A DNA stretch of 64,000 nt from Paenibacillus sp. 1_12. Its GTDB lineage: Bacteria; Bacillota; Bacilli; Paenibacillales; NBRC-103111. Of the stretch, positions 27,651-36,352 are shown piece after piece. The stretch is from NCBI RefSeq assembly GCF_900114475.1, contig NZ_FOTE01000007.1, positions 176,218-240,217 on the forward strand, written 5' to 3'. Under the pieces are notes generated by a model. That model made no database searches. It worked only from the letters and a program-made list of their open reading frames with translations, and was not told the origin of the DNA. Numbering within the stretch: the stretch's first letter is position 1; each line of letters opens with the position of its first letter. Position numbers and translations under genes: made by a program.

Positions 27651-27737
27651 CTTTTGAAGAAATTCAACTAAAACCATGGACCCATTCATAAGTAAGAATC
27701 AGGACGGCGGGCCTATCCATTCAATGAGCTGTATCAG

Positions 27738-27768
27738 AAAAAGCTGCCGTTTGCACTTTAACGGCAGC
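27738..27768 (-). terminator. Terminator of the minus-strand isomerase cluster
   Basis: On the minus strand GCTGCCGTT / AACGGCAGC (9-bp stem, 8-nt loop) followed by TTTTT, 26 bp after the last gene. Confidence 0.8.
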
Positions 27769-27793
27769 CTCTCGATCTTGCTATACCAGTTTA

Positions 27794-28576
27794 TTATGAT
27801 TCGTCTAGTGCCAGCCTTACGGCGCGTCGAAGTGTTAGTAAATCATGTTCCGCTTCCATATATTCGTTGTTGCCGCCCCGGAATTCCAATGACCAACATC
27901 CTATGTAACCTGCTTTGCGAAACAGCTGCACTTTTTGCAGCAGCTCCGGCCCCTTGAAATCCACAAAAGCTCTGTCGAACTGAACATGAGCCGTGAAAGG
28001 TGCAACCCATTCGTCTCCAATTTCCTTATCTGACAACCAACGGCTCACATTGAGTACAATGCCGAATCCAGGAGATGAAACTTCTGAATAAAGCCGCTGA
28101 AGGTTTTGAGGGACTTGGGAAGCTCGCTGATGCGTTTGCGGACCGACTCGAAACCCATGGTCAAGAGCATATTGTGCATATTCCCGATACCGTTCGACAC
28201 AAAGATCCAATTGTTCATTTGTCAGCTCCAATGCATTGATGCCCATATCAATTCGAAGCGTACGTACGCCCCACCTGCGTGCAATGTCAAGGTACAAGAG
28301 AGCCTTCTGATAGTGTTGTTCACGAATGGAGGGATCGTCATGCCAAATGTCGGCACCATCTACAGCTAGACTCGCAACGGTCAATCCTTCTTCGTCTAAG
28401 GTTTCCTTGATGCTTTGAATGTAACTATCCTCCGTAGATAACAGCATACCGCTCCAAATATCTGCATGATTGAGCCGATAGCGGTACTTGATGCTTTCTA
28501 AATAGCCGAATATATTCATTTTCTCTGCTTTGAACAAAGCATGGAAAGACCACGAACCGATCGAAAACGCTGCCAT
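27794..28576 (-). CDS. Sugar phosphate isomerase/epimerase (xylose isomerase-like TIM barrel)
   Basis: 260 residues. The pattern of the AP endonuclease 2 / xylose isomerase-like barrel is visible: FSIGSWSFHALF at the N-terminus, LEALTVASLAVDG-type strand at LDEEGLTVASLAVDGADIW, VRTLRIDMG, FRVGPQTHQRASQVPQ with a candidate metal-ligand His, and GCWSLEFRGGNNEYMEAEHDLL with a Glu at the last metal-site position. The family covers inosose dehydratases, epimerases and isomerases; a specific reaction cannot be given. It is the third gene of a three-gene minus-strand unit and pairs with a second barrel at 29535. Confidence 0.75.
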   Translation of the reverse strand: MAAFSIGSWSFHALFKAEKMNIFGYLESIKYRYRLNHADIWSGMLLSTEDSYIQSIKETLDEEGLTVASLAVDGADIWHDDPSIREQHYQKALLYLDIARRWGVRTLRIDMGINALELTNEQLDLCVERYREYAQYALDHGFRVGPQTHQRASQVPQNLQRLYSEVSSPGFGIVLNVSRWLSDKEIGDEWVAPFTAHVQFDRAFVDFKGPELLQKVQLFRKAGYIGCWSLEFRGGNNEYMEAEHDLLTLRRAVRLALDES

Positions 28577-28598
28577 ATGAACATCTCCTAAATAGTTA

Positions 28599-29480
28599 TT
28601 AGTCCTTTAGTCTATAGCTCACAAAAGCCAGTTGATTGCTGTTGGGTGACCATGAATTGACATTAATGGTACCCTGTCCACCAAACAGCTGGACCAGCAT
28701 GCGGAATTCGCCACCAGAGCTGGGCATTAAGCGAATTTCTACATTTTTGTTTGCGGGATGGTCTCCGGGAGCAACATCACCCTTCTGGTAGGAGATAAAG
28801 GCTGCCCATTGTCCATCTGGGGATATATGGGGAAACCAATTGTTACTCTCGTCGAACGTCATCTGTGTCTGTTCGCTGCCGTCGGCGTTCATACGCCACA
28901 CCTGCATGAGGCCCGTCCGCACGGAATTGAACCAAATGTGTTTGCCGTCCGGCGAATATTCGGGACCATCATTCAGTCCGGGTGAATCAGTCAGCTGTGT
29001 TTCCTTGCCACCGTTTGTTGGAATAGTATAGATGTCATATTCGCCGTTCCGTTCAGCGCAATAAGCCAGTGTGCTTCCGTCCGGCGACCAGCCGTGCAAA
29101 TAACTGGGGGCTAGTGGTGTGATCAGTACCGGATTTCCTCCTTGCAACGGGAACATGTAGATTCGGGACTGACCATCCTCATAAGTGTGATGGCTAACCG
29201 CAACTTTTGAGTTGTCGGGGGACAGGACATGGTCATTGTTGCATTGAATAGCGTATCCGGAGTCAATAACAGTACTTTCCCTCGTTGTGATGTCAAAAGA
29301 ATAGAGGTTACCCAAGCTGTTATAAATGAGTCGTTTCCCGTCGTTAGTCCAGTTAGGTGCCTCAATCAAGTAATCGAATTCGGCCAATACGCTGCGCTCT
29401 CCGCTATGCACATCCACCGTTTCCAAGATGCTGACCACATTTCTGCCTGTAATCTTGCGGGGCTCTTTTAAAGTATTCAT
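28599..29480 (-). CDS. TolB-like WD40/PD40 beta-propeller protein
   Basis: 293 residues without a signal peptide. PD40 blades recur: [82 protein letters not shown] and [14 protein letters not shown], giving six or seven blades. In TolB the propeller is periplasmic; here it is predicted cytoplasmic and lies between two sugar isomerase-like genes, which suggests sugar binding or lyase activity instead. It lacks the QW-x-HPH metal motif of the PL22-like proteins at 16619 and 19760, so I do not call it a lyase. Confidence 0.75.
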   Translation of the reverse strand: MNTLKEPRKITGRNVVSILETVDVHSGERSVLAEFDYLIEAPNWTNDGKRLIYNSLGNLYSFDITTRESTVIDSGYAIQCNNDHVLSPDNSKVAVSHHTYEDGQSRIYMFPLQGGNPVLITPLAPSYLHGWSPDGSTLAYCAERNGEYDIYTIPTNGGKETQLTDSPGLNDGPEYSPDGKHIWFNSVRTGLMQVWRMNADGSEQTQMTFDESNNWFPHISPDGQWAAFISYQKGDVAPGDHPANKNVEIRLMPSSGGEFRMLVQLFGGQGTINVNSWSPNSNQLAFVSYRLKD

Positions 29481-29534
29481 CGTTATTTCTCCCTTCGTTT
29501 GGTAATTGTTGTGAGTTAAGTAAAGTATTAAATG

Positions 29535-30560
29535 TTATTTTGTTTTCGTGTTTTCTGAAGCAGCTCTAATTTGTTCGAGAAAATTGCGGATTTGTTCATA
29601 AGGCGGTTCAGCGAGCTGGCTCGGATGATTAACATCACTATTCACCCATAGTGTCTCGAGTGGAATATATCCACGGTAATTGCTATATCGAATACGGGTA
29701 AAAAGCTCTTCAAGATCTACCTGGATATTCGTATCCGGGGAGGTTGGTTTTCTCTTAACCTGGAAGTTTACTGTATAAGGGAGTACAGCTTCGATATCAT
29801 CATACCAGCTATAGCCAATGCCGGTACGATCACCGAAACTTTTGTAGCAGCCTGTATCATTCACCACTCCAATATTGGGATGATCCACCCACTGAAGAAT
29901 GCGGATTACTTGGTCTGCTGTAGAAGTCATATCCCCATGATTTTGCATACCGATCTTGACACCTTTTACATCGCCATACTCGGCACATTCTCTTAATGCG
30001 GGTACGATTCTTTCTTTAGCAATCGTCTCCCAATTTGAGCTTAAAATATCTTTCGAAATTTCACCCGTAAACACGCGAATGACAGGTGCCCCCATGGCGA
30101 CCGCAACATCAATCCAATACTTGACACGTTTTACATCCAAAGCACGTCTTTCTTCACTTGGGTCGGCAAAATCGTTTTTAACTCCAGTTCCACTGATGGC
30201 AATCCCCAGTTCTTCACAAAGCTTTTTAATATTTCTAGCATATTCAAAAATTTCTTCGTCCGATTTGGTCGGCATTGTGAAATTGTCATACCCTGGAATA
30301 TAATAAGCAGTAATATCCACAGAATCAAAGCCAGCTTCTTTGGCGAATCGGATAGCCTTCATTGTGTCGATGGGAGGTGCACCTTCTGTGCTGTCATTCA
30401 ACCACGAATTCAAATTATGACTTAAGCTATAAAAGTTAAGACCGATCTCATAATCTCCTGTGTAATAAGAACCTTTGCGGGTGTCAACCAGATAATGGCT
30501 AGTAGGAATTTGTTCATAAACTTGGGCGAACGAATCTTCTTTGGCTTGCATCGGACTCAT
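29535..30560 (-). CDS. Sugar phosphate isomerase/epimerase
   Basis: 341 residues. Barrel strands and ligand positions are visible in GLNFYSLSHNL, AGFDSVDITAYYIPGY, VIRVFTGEISKD, VKIGMQNHGDMTSTADQ with a His at the metal site, NIGVVNDTG and GYIPLETLWV with the terminal Glu. The ATG at 30560 is chosen because it follows GGAGAGGAGC; the in-frame extension to 30668 has no ribosome binding site. It is the first gene of the minus-strand cluster, transcribed divergently from the EamA gene. With its partner barrel and the propeller it probably processes an unusual sugar or inositol derivative. Confidence 0.78.
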   Translation of the reverse strand: MSPMQAKEDSFAQVYEQIPTSHYLVDTRKGSYYTGDYEIGLNFYSLSHNLNSWLNDSTEGAPPIDTMKAIRFAKEAGFDSVDITAYYIPGYDNFTMPTKSDEEIFEYARNIKKLCEELGIAISGTGVKNDFADPSEERRALDVKRVKYWIDVAVAMGAPVIRVFTGEISKDILSSNWETIAKERIVPALRECAEYGDVKGVKIGMQNHGDMTSTADQVIRILQWVDHPNIGVVNDTGCYKSFGDRTGIGYSWYDDIEAVLPYTVNFQVKRKPTSPDTNIQVDLEELFTRIRYSNYRGYIPLETLWVNSDVNHPSQLAEPPYEQIRNFLEQIRAASENTKTK

Positions 30561-30654
30561 GTTATTGCTCCTCTCCATGTTTTCCCATAATAACAATGCT
30601 AGTATACTCCATTTTGGTAACGAAGACTGAATCAATCTTTTGATTTCTAATTCA

Positions 30655-30669
30655 ATAGTATGATTCAAC
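30655..30669 (+). repeat. Direct repeat copy 1 in the divergent promoter region
   Basis: ATAGTATGATTCAAC; a copy differing at one base (ATAGTATGATTTAAC) lies at 30803-30817, 148 bp away. One is next to the minus-strand isomerase cluster, the other next to the EamA gene, so both could bind the same regulator. Confidence 0.4.
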
Positions 30670-30802
30670 TGAGGAATATTTTCTCTTTACAACTCATCAT
30701 CTAGCATAGACCACATTTACGGTTTTTCTTTACTGATACGCGGCAGTTCTTCATACAACTTCTACGAGAAGTATAACAAAATCATTGAATTTATCACTTC
30801 AT

Positions 30803-30817
30803 ATAGTATGATTTAAC
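30803..30817 (+). repeat. Direct repeat copy 2 in the divergent promoter region
   Basis: ATAGTATGATTTAAC, 14 of 15 bases identical to the copy at 30655. It lies about 35 bp upstream of the EamA gene start. Confidence 0.4.
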
Positions 30818-30851
30818 ATATATTAGAATTTTGAATTTGGAGGTTAATTCG

Positions 30852-31727
30852 TTGAATCGTTTTTACTTTGCTTTTTTGCTAATTATTACGACAGCATTGA
30901 TGGGTTCATCTTTTGTGGTGGGCAAAATAGGTTTAGCTCACATTTCGCCTATTCTTTTAGCAGGGCTTAGATTTTTGGCGGCTGGGGTTTTAATGGCTAT
31001 TTTTGTTAGGAAATATAGTCACCCTCATCTGTTAATGGACTGGATAAAAATTATTCTGATCGGATTGTTTCAAACTGTTGGGGTTATGGGATGCATCTTT
31101 GTTAGTCTAAAAACAATCACTGCGGGTGAATCTTCTATTCTAACTTTTATGAATCCCTTATTTGTCGTTATCCTCAGCACAATATTTATTGGGATAAGAT
31201 ATACAATGATTCAATGGTTAGGCGTAATCTTAGGTTGTTCAGGTATGATCATTTTAGGATTTGCCCAGTGGAATAATGGAACCATTATTGGTTTAATAGG
31301 TGGACTATGTTGGGCTATCGCGACATTACTAATTAAAAAATTCAATCTTACATGTAGTGTTTGGGTAGTAACTGCGTATCAAATGTTATTTGGCGGCTTC
31401 TTACTCACGTTGGCAAGCCTTTTCATGGAGGATCTGAGGTTTACTTTTAATTATATTTCCATATCTTCCTTAGCCTATTTAGCATTATTTGGATCAATTG
31501 CTCAGTTTGCCTTGTGGTTTTACTTATTATCTAAAGGTGACTCCACTAAAACGAGTGCGTTCCTGTTCCTTGCTCCGTTTTTTGGCGTATTGTTCGGGTA
31601 TCTATGTCTGGACGAGCCTTTGCACAAAGAAATGGCTGTAGGCGCAGTATTAGTTTGCACGGGTATCTTTCTAGTGAATAGGTCGTCTTCTAAAAATGTC
31701 AACATAAATAAACTAACTTCTGAATAA
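30852..31727 (+). CDS. EamA-family (DMT) transporter
   Basis: About 291 residues with ten predicted helices in two five-helix EamA repeats: repeat one begins FYFAFLLIITTALMGSSFVVG, repeat two near IIGLIGGLCWAIATLLIKKF. The family exports or imports amino acids, nucleotides and other small metabolites; the substrate is not evident. The start is TTG at 30852 because GGAGGTTAATTCG precedes it; an earlier TTG at 30831 has no ribosome binding site. It is unlike the RarD-type gene at the left edge. Confidence 0.82.
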   Translation: MNRFYFAFLLIITTALMGSSFVVGKIGLAHISPILLAGLRFLAAGVLMAIFVRKYSHPHLLMDWIKIILIGLFQTVGVMGCIFVSLKTITAGESSILTFMNPLFVVILSTIFIGIRYTMIQWLGVILGCSGMIILGFAQWNNGTIIGLIGGLCWAIATLLIKKFNLTCSVWVVTAYQMLFGGFLLTLASLFMEDLRFTFNYISISSLAYLALFGSIAQFALWFYLLSKGDSTKTSAFLFLAPFFGVLFGYLCLDEPLHKEMAVGAVLVCTGIFLVNRSSSKNVNINKLTSE

Positions 31728-31870
31728 TAGGGTAGCCATATCTGTTAAGGATGTAGTAAAACAATATTGAATCCCTTGGCTGCTTTTCCTCAATGGTTAT
31801 CGATATATACAATTAAATAACATAGTATTCCATATAGAATTTACCTAATGGCTGAATACATGGAAATGGG

Positions 31871-32374
31871 GTGTTGGTGTTGAATGAAAATGAAAAATGG
31901 CATCGGCATTTAGGTGCATACGGCATTTGCGTATACGAAGAGAAGCTATTAGTTATCCAAAAAGGGACGGGTCCGTATAGGGGGCGGTATGATCTTCCTG
32001 GAGGTACTGTTGAAGCGAATGAATCATTAACAGAGGCAGTAAAAAGGGAGTGTATGGAGGAGGCAGGAATCAATGTTTACATTACAAAGAATATCGGAGT
32101 TTGTGATTATTTAATTCCATATGAATTACCCAAAAGAGGGACTTCGCATATTCATCATGTAGCTGTATTTTATTTGGTTCAGTACTTGGCTGGGCAACTG
32201 GCCACCAATCCAGAAAAATTTGAAGGACAAGATTCTTTAGGGGCATTATGGGTGCCAATGAATGATATCACTCCAGATAATTCCTCACCGCTTGTTGTTC
32301 AAGCAATAGAATGGTTAAACACGGAACAATTATTGCTTGAAGCCCAACGATTGGATGATTGGGTCACGTTATGA
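31871..32374 (+). CDS. Nudix hydrolase
   Basis: About 165 residues. The Nudix box is fully canonical: GGTVEANESLTEAVKRECME followed by EAGI. The N-terminal strand is YGICVYEEKLLVIQKG. The C-terminal half contains a conserved HHVAVFYLV strand. Likely a cytoplasmic pyrophosphohydrolase of nucleotide-type substrates. Start ambiguous among GTG 31871, GTG 31877 and TTG 31880, all behind GAAATGGGG. The histidine phosphatase follows 34 bp later, and a third Nudix gene after that. Confidence 0.85.
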   Translation: MLVLNENEKWHRHLGAYGICVYEEKLLVIQKGTGPYRGRYDLPGGTVEANESLTEAVKRECMEEAGINVYITKNIGVCDYLIPYELPKRGTSHIHHVAVFYLVQYLAGQLATNPEKFEGQDSLGALWVPMNDITPDNSSPLVVQAIEWLNTEQLLLEAQRLDDWVTL

Positions 32375-32408
32375 AGCAAATCTTTATCATAATGGGGAGG
32401 ATACGTCA

Positions 32409-32936
32409 ATGATTTATGTGATTAGGCACGGGCAAACCGACTTGAACAAGGAAGGAAGACTTCAAGGAAGACTGGGGCTGCCATTAAATGAACACGGAAT
32501 AAAGCAAGCAGAGCGTTTAAGAGATAAACTTGAAAATATAAAATTTGATTACGTATATTCCTCCCCTCAAGAAAGAGCTATACAAACCGCAGAGACCGCA
32601 ACGGGTATAAAAGCAATCATTGATACAAGACTTGATGTTTTTGATTTAGGTGAAGCGGACAGATTAAAAAAGGGCGAAGTGAAAATGGTTGGAGGAGTTC
32701 CTGATTCAAGTGTTTATAAAGGCGTTGAAGAAATCAATAGCTACATCAATAGAGTTTTTAAATTTATGCATGAACTTGAAGTTGAATATGGCGTAAAGGA
32801 AGTAAATATTTTATTATCGGGACACAGATGTACAACCGGATGCATCGGCGCTTATTTTGAAGGCATACCTGAAGATGGAAATATATTAAAATACTCCTCA
32901 GACAACGGTGAATATAAAGTGTACAATTTCATTTAA
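32409..32936 (+). CDS. Histidine phosphatase family protein
   Basis: 175 residues. The phosphoglycerate-mutase signature is MIYVIRHGQTDLNKEGRLQG, followed by YVYSSPQERAIQTAE, and the second catalytic His in ILLSGHRCTTG. It resembles small-molecule phosphatases of the PhoE/CobC group. The ATG at 32409 lies behind GGGGAGGATACG; the longer in-frame start at 32337 would overlap the Nudix gene and is rejected. Spacing of 34 bp to the Nudix gene suggests co-transcription, and the pair may act in nucleotide or metabolite clean-up. Confidence 0.85.
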   Translation: MIYVIRHGQTDLNKEGRLQGRLGLPLNEHGIKQAERLRDKLENIKFDYVYSSPQERAIQTAETATGIKAIIDTRLDVFDLGEADRLKKGEVKMVGGVPDSSVYKGVEEINSYINRVFKFMHELEVEYGVKEVNILLSGHRCTTGCIGAYFEGIPEDGNILKYSSDNGEYKVYNFI

Positions 32937-33150
32937 TGAGCAGGTGCCGTGGCCGCATGGACGTTGTATTGAACTAAAGGTAAGTAATATAAATCCCCAG
33001 AGATTTTTTTACTGCTAGAAAAGTTTGCATCCAAGCCTCTCGACTACGCCTATCTGAAGTTGTGGAACTATCTTGATTGCTAAAGCAAGCCATACGACTA
33101 TCCTGCTGCTAGTAATTTCCATATATCCAAAATCGGGAGGTGTTATAGAT

Positions 33151-33624
33151 ATGGAAAATGAACAACCAAAACAATTAATTGCTGTTTCTGCTTTGGTTAA
33201 AAACGACAAAGGTGAGATCTTACTTCTTAGGACACATTGGCGTTCGGATACATGGGAGATGCCAGGGGGAAATGTTGAAGTAGGGGAACCATTGGACGAG
33301 GCAGTTTGTAGGGAATATCTAGAAGAGACCGGGATTGTAATTCGTCCTCTCGGGATAACAGGTGTATATTTTAATGCAACAAAACATGTTTTATCAATAG
33401 TTTTTAAAGCAGAGTACGTTAGTGGTCAAATAAAAATCCAACCAGAAGAAATTCAGGAAGCTAAATTTCTTGAGTTAAACGAATCAAATATAGACCAATA
33501 CATAACCCGTCCACAGCAAAAATCTCGTACACTCGATGCCATGAGAGCAAAGTGTTTTATTCCGTATGAAACATGGGAAGTAAATCCCACTTATAACTTA
33601 TTAACTAGGTTACACAATAATTAA
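33151..33624 (+). CDS. Nudix hydrolase
   Basis: 157 residues. The Nudix box is GGNVEVGEPLDEAVCREYLE followed by ETGI, fully canonical, and the preceding LLLRTHWRSDTWEMPGG is typical. The C-terminus SRTLDAMRAKCFIPYETWEV resembles ADP-ribose-type Nudix proteins only loosely. The ATG at 33151 behind GGGAGGTGTTATAGAT is preferred to the upstream start at 33073. It is separated from the phosphatase by 214 bp with no feature I recognise. Confidence 0.85.
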   Translation: MENEQPKQLIAVSALVKNDKGEILLLRTHWRSDTWEMPGGNVEVGEPLDEAVCREYLEETGIVIRPLGITGVYFNATKHVLSIVFKAEYVSGQIKIQPEEIQEAKFLELNESNIDQYITRPQQKSRTLDAMRAKCFIPYETWEVNPTYNLLTRLHNN

Positions 33625-33753
33625 GTATTTCCATTTCATGGGATGGACATTTAAGAAAGCACTTGCCGATTCTATGATCGATTTTCAAGAGCGTAACGGA
33701 TGAAGGGTTCGTGAATGCAAAAATATAAACTGAAAGAAGTTAAAAGTTAAATA

Positions 33754-33782
33754 TTTACAATAAGGAACATGTGTTCTATAAT
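33754..33782 (+). promoter_or_regulatory. Sigma-A promoter of the pentapeptide-repeat gene
   Basis: TTTACA (33754-33759) and TATAAT (33777-33782), 17-bp spacer, about 97 bp upstream of the gene. The spacer contains a LexA-box-like palindrome. Confidence 0.7.
33765..33776 (+). promoter_or_regulatory. Candidate LexA (SOS) box
   Basis: GAACATGTGTTC fits GAAC-RNRY-GTTY, the core of the Gram-positive LexA/DinR box CGAACRNRYGTTYC; only the outermost C on each side differs. It lies wholly between the -35 and -10 boxes, ideal for repression. Confidence 0.5.
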
Positions 33783-33878
33783 AAGGTATCTTATTGCAAA
33801 TCTTGAAGTTGTTAAAAAGGAACCTCAAGGGGATATCCAAACTATGAATATAATAAAAATATAAGGGAGCTAGTGAAG

Positions 33879-34361
33879 ATGGAAATAAAAGTAGAGAAAT
33901 TGGATTTGGAAATGTCGGATATTTCTGGGTCACGGTTTCAGAAAGTTAAAGCAGAGGAGCTGCTGTTTGACAACGTTAACTTAGCTAAGACGCAAATTAA
34001 AAACGCAAACATGAGCAAAATGGTTTTGAATGATGTAAACATGGCTGAGTTTAGAATTTCTGATGCGAATCTAACTGGAATGGAAATCAAAAATGCTAAT
34101 TTTAGTCATGCTTTAATTGAGCATGTTCATCTATTTGGTACTGAATTTCGTAATGTTGTTCTTCCTAAGGAAGGTGATGGTAACTATAATCCAGACGGAG
34201 ATTACAAGGCAATCAGCTTCCATAATAGTGATTTGAGCAACGGCCAGTTAAAAAATTGCAATTTATCAAATATGGACATAAGTGATTGTAATATTGATGG
34301 ACTTAAGATCAATGGAATACTAATTGAAGATTTAATCAGAAGAGTGGGTAAGGACAAATAA
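33879..34361 (+). CDS. Pentapeptide-repeat protein
   Basis: 160-162 residues built from tandem A(N/D)LxX-type pentapeptides: FDNVNLAKTQIKNANMSKMV, then NDVNMAEFRISDANLTGMEI, KNANFSHALI, and after a 25-residue interruption (LPKEGDGNYNPDGDY) SFHNSDLSNGQLKNCNLSNM, DISDCNIDGLKI. These fold as a right-handed quadrilateral beta-helix. Qnr and MfpA members mimic DNA and protect gyrase from quinolones; most others are of unknown function. Start ATG 33879, or GTG 33873, behind AAGGGAGCT. The predicted LexA box in the promoter recalls the SOS control known for qnrB. Confidence 0.8.
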   Translation: MEIKVEKLDLEMSDISGSRFQKVKAEELLFDNVNLAKTQIKNANMSKMVLNDVNMAEFRISDANLTGMEIKNANFSHALIEHVHLFGTEFRNVVLPKEGDGNYNPDGDYKAISFHNSDLSNGQLKNCNLSNMDISDCNIDGLKINGILIEDLIRRVGKDK

Positions 34362-34547
34362 AGGGCTTCCTGGTTCGTAGGGTTCATTAGTTTTAGTTGT
34401 ACTATAAGGTGGATCGTTCCATCTCAAGTGCCCACCTAAAGTCGCAAATCACCCGATATTGGTAAAGTTTATGTCCAAATAACGAGGATTACGCGACTTT
34501 ATCATTCATAGGATAGTAAGCTGTAAGTTCTGGCAACTGCAACTGAT

Positions 34548-36323
34548 CTAATTATTTGTATTTTTCTTATATAGTTCCGCAAAGTCTGTGCTTGTGATAT
34601 AAAATAAAGTTTCATCCAATGTTGGGTTTATTTCAATTTCCAATACGTTAATACTAGCTGTCATTTTCCCTTTGTTATCGTATTCTTCTTTTTTTAGCAG
34701 CATCCCAGTTTCCTTATCAACCCACATGGTAAACTTTTTTGCATCGTATTTGCTTTTGAAATCATGTGACAAATCTCCACTAATTATAATAACAGGTCTT
34801 CCTAACAGGAAATCCTCACCTTTGACTGACCAAAGGGTGTGATCCTCGAGATACGCCATTGCATTTTGCTCTGGAGCTATGATGGTCTCAGCGATTCCTG
34901 AATTTGCTGGGTCGCGTCTCGGCGTCTGCTCTACTTTTGGAAGCTTTTTCTCATTAGGAGTTAGAGGTGGAGGTCCAATATAAGTCATTTTACTGTATTC
35001 TCCATTAATTTTATGAATTAAATAACCGTTAGTATAAATAGTTTCATGGTTTCCAACGTTTAAATAGCTTACAGGATGGATGCCTTCACGGACTTGAAAC
35101 TCTACAATTTCTTTGTCTGAGCTTGTTGAATCAATGAGTTTCCCTCTCACGGTTGTAATAGGGTCCAAGGAATTATGCATCAGTTGTATAGTACTTTCTT
35201 GACTGATAGATGTCGAACCTTCCGGAAGCTGGGGATGTCCTTTTGCATGGGTCAAGGCTGCAACACTAAATAATATAAGAACTGTCAGTCCAAGTACGGA
35301 CCATTTGTGTGTGCTTTTCTTAAAGTGTTTGATCATATTGATCCTCCGCTTAAGCTGTTTTTTGTTGCCTGAAATAATGGCTATGCCTGGGGATTGAAGA
35401 CGTTGTGCAACACTTTCCATTAGCTTAATAATTGTCATAGCATATTCTTTAGATTCATTGGCCTCTATACTATTAAGTACCAACGTATCACAAGCTATCT
35501 CTTGGTCTTCACGCATTCGGAAATAAGCGAACCAAAGAATAGGGTTAAACCAATGGAGAATGAGGAGAGCATGCATGATCCAGTTGATTACTATGTCTTT
35601 TCGTTTTAGATGTATTAATTCGTGTAATAGAATGTAGCGTAATTCATCAGAAGTAAGGATATGACCAGTAGATCTGGGGATTATGATTTGAGGGCGTAAG
35701 CATCCCCATAAAGTAGGACTTGAGACTTTGTCTGACAAAATGATTGGGATCGATACTCTGATAGAGAGTGTATCTCTGCACTTGTTATAAATACTTAAAA
35801 TGTTCGGATCGATGGTAGCTGATTCATTCCGCATATTTAGCTCAAATCTTCGATTTATAAGAAACGTTTGAGTACTAAAAAATACAATACCCACAAGCCA
35901 AAGCAAGAATAACCATAGGGTGACTGTAGAAACATGACTATTTAATCGCTGATCCGTAGAATTCATCTCCATGGTTGGATAAATGTCTAGATACGTATCA
36001 CCTTTATCTGGGATCATTTCTTCCAAAGTATGATCTTTAACAGGTGTAATAATATTTATATTATGAGGGGCAGGGGTAGACTCCTGTTTGTTATTAAGTG
36101 TAAAAAGATTATACACACTGAAAGAACTTTCCGGCGTCCAAGGTAAAATAATTCTTAAGATGAGCAAAATCCAAAGCATATAATGCCATCTCGGTTTTAG
36201 TCTATCTTTCAAAATCACTTTTACCAACATGATTAGCCCTACAAATACGGCAGCCATTACGGATGTAGATAACACCCAATTGAAAAAAACAAGTAGCAAT
36301 ATGGCTATTCCTGTCACATTCAC
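34548..36323 (-). CDS. BlaR1/MecR1-type M56 metallopeptidase with LolA/RseB-like C-terminal domain
   Basis: 591 residues. The N-terminal half is an M56 membrane protease: helices at about 10-35, 45-62 and 135-155, and the zinc motif HELIH at residues 234-238, followed by EDQEIACD. A further membrane helix near residue 330 (WSVLGLTVLILFSVAALTHA) leads to an outside domain of about 240 residues. That domain is not a penicillin-binding domain (no SxxK motif seen). Instead it has the pattern MWVDKETGMLLKKEEYDNKG ... VLEIEINPTLDETLFYI seen in LolA/RseB-like proteins, which bind lipids or hydrophobic polypeptides. The BlaI gene is 29 bp upstream, so it probably forms a signal-and-cleave pair. Confidence 0.78.
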   Translation of the reverse strand: MNVTGIAILLLVFFNWVLSTSVMAAVFVGLIMLVKVILKDRLKPRWHYMLWILLILRIILPWTPESSFSVYNLFTLNNKQESTPAPHNINIITPVKDHTLEEMIPDKGDTYLDIYPTMEMNSTDQRLNSHVSTVTLWLFLLWLVGIVFFSTQTFLINRRFELNMRNESATIDPNILSIYNKCRDTLSIRVSIPIILSDKVSSPTLWGCLRPQIIIPRSTGHILTSDELRYILLHELIHLKRKDIVINWIMHALLILHWFNPILWFAYFRMREDQEIACDTLVLNSIEANESKEYAMTIIKLMESVAQRLQSPGIAIISGNKKQLKRRINMIKHFKKSTHKWSVLGLTVLILFSVAALTHAKGHPQLPEGSTSISQESTIQLMHNSLDPITTVRGKLIDSTSSDKEIVEFQVREGIHPVSYLNVGNHETIYTNGYLIHKINGEYSKMTYIGPPPLTPNEKKLPKVEQTPRRDPANSGIAETIIAPEQNAMAYLEDHTLWSVKGEDFLLGRPVIIISGDLSHDFKSKYDAKKFTMWVDKETGMLLKKEEYDNKGKMTASINVLEIEINPTLDETLFYITSTDFAELYKKNTNN

Positions 36324-36352
36324 CTTTCCTTTCTTGCGAGATTTTATAATAT

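Noticed and set aside
27794..30560. Calling the minus-strand propeller an oligogalacturonate lyase
   Set aside because: It has PD40 blades but lacks the Gln-x-x-His-x-His metal motif found in the two PL22-like proteins.
30655..30817. CRISPR or integron-type repeat
   Set aside because: Only two short copies 148 bp apart, no array and no cas or integrase gene.
34548..36323. Beta-lactam resistance sensor BlaR1
   Set aside because: The penicillin-binding sensor domain and its SxxK motif are absent; only the M56 protease half is BlaR1-like.
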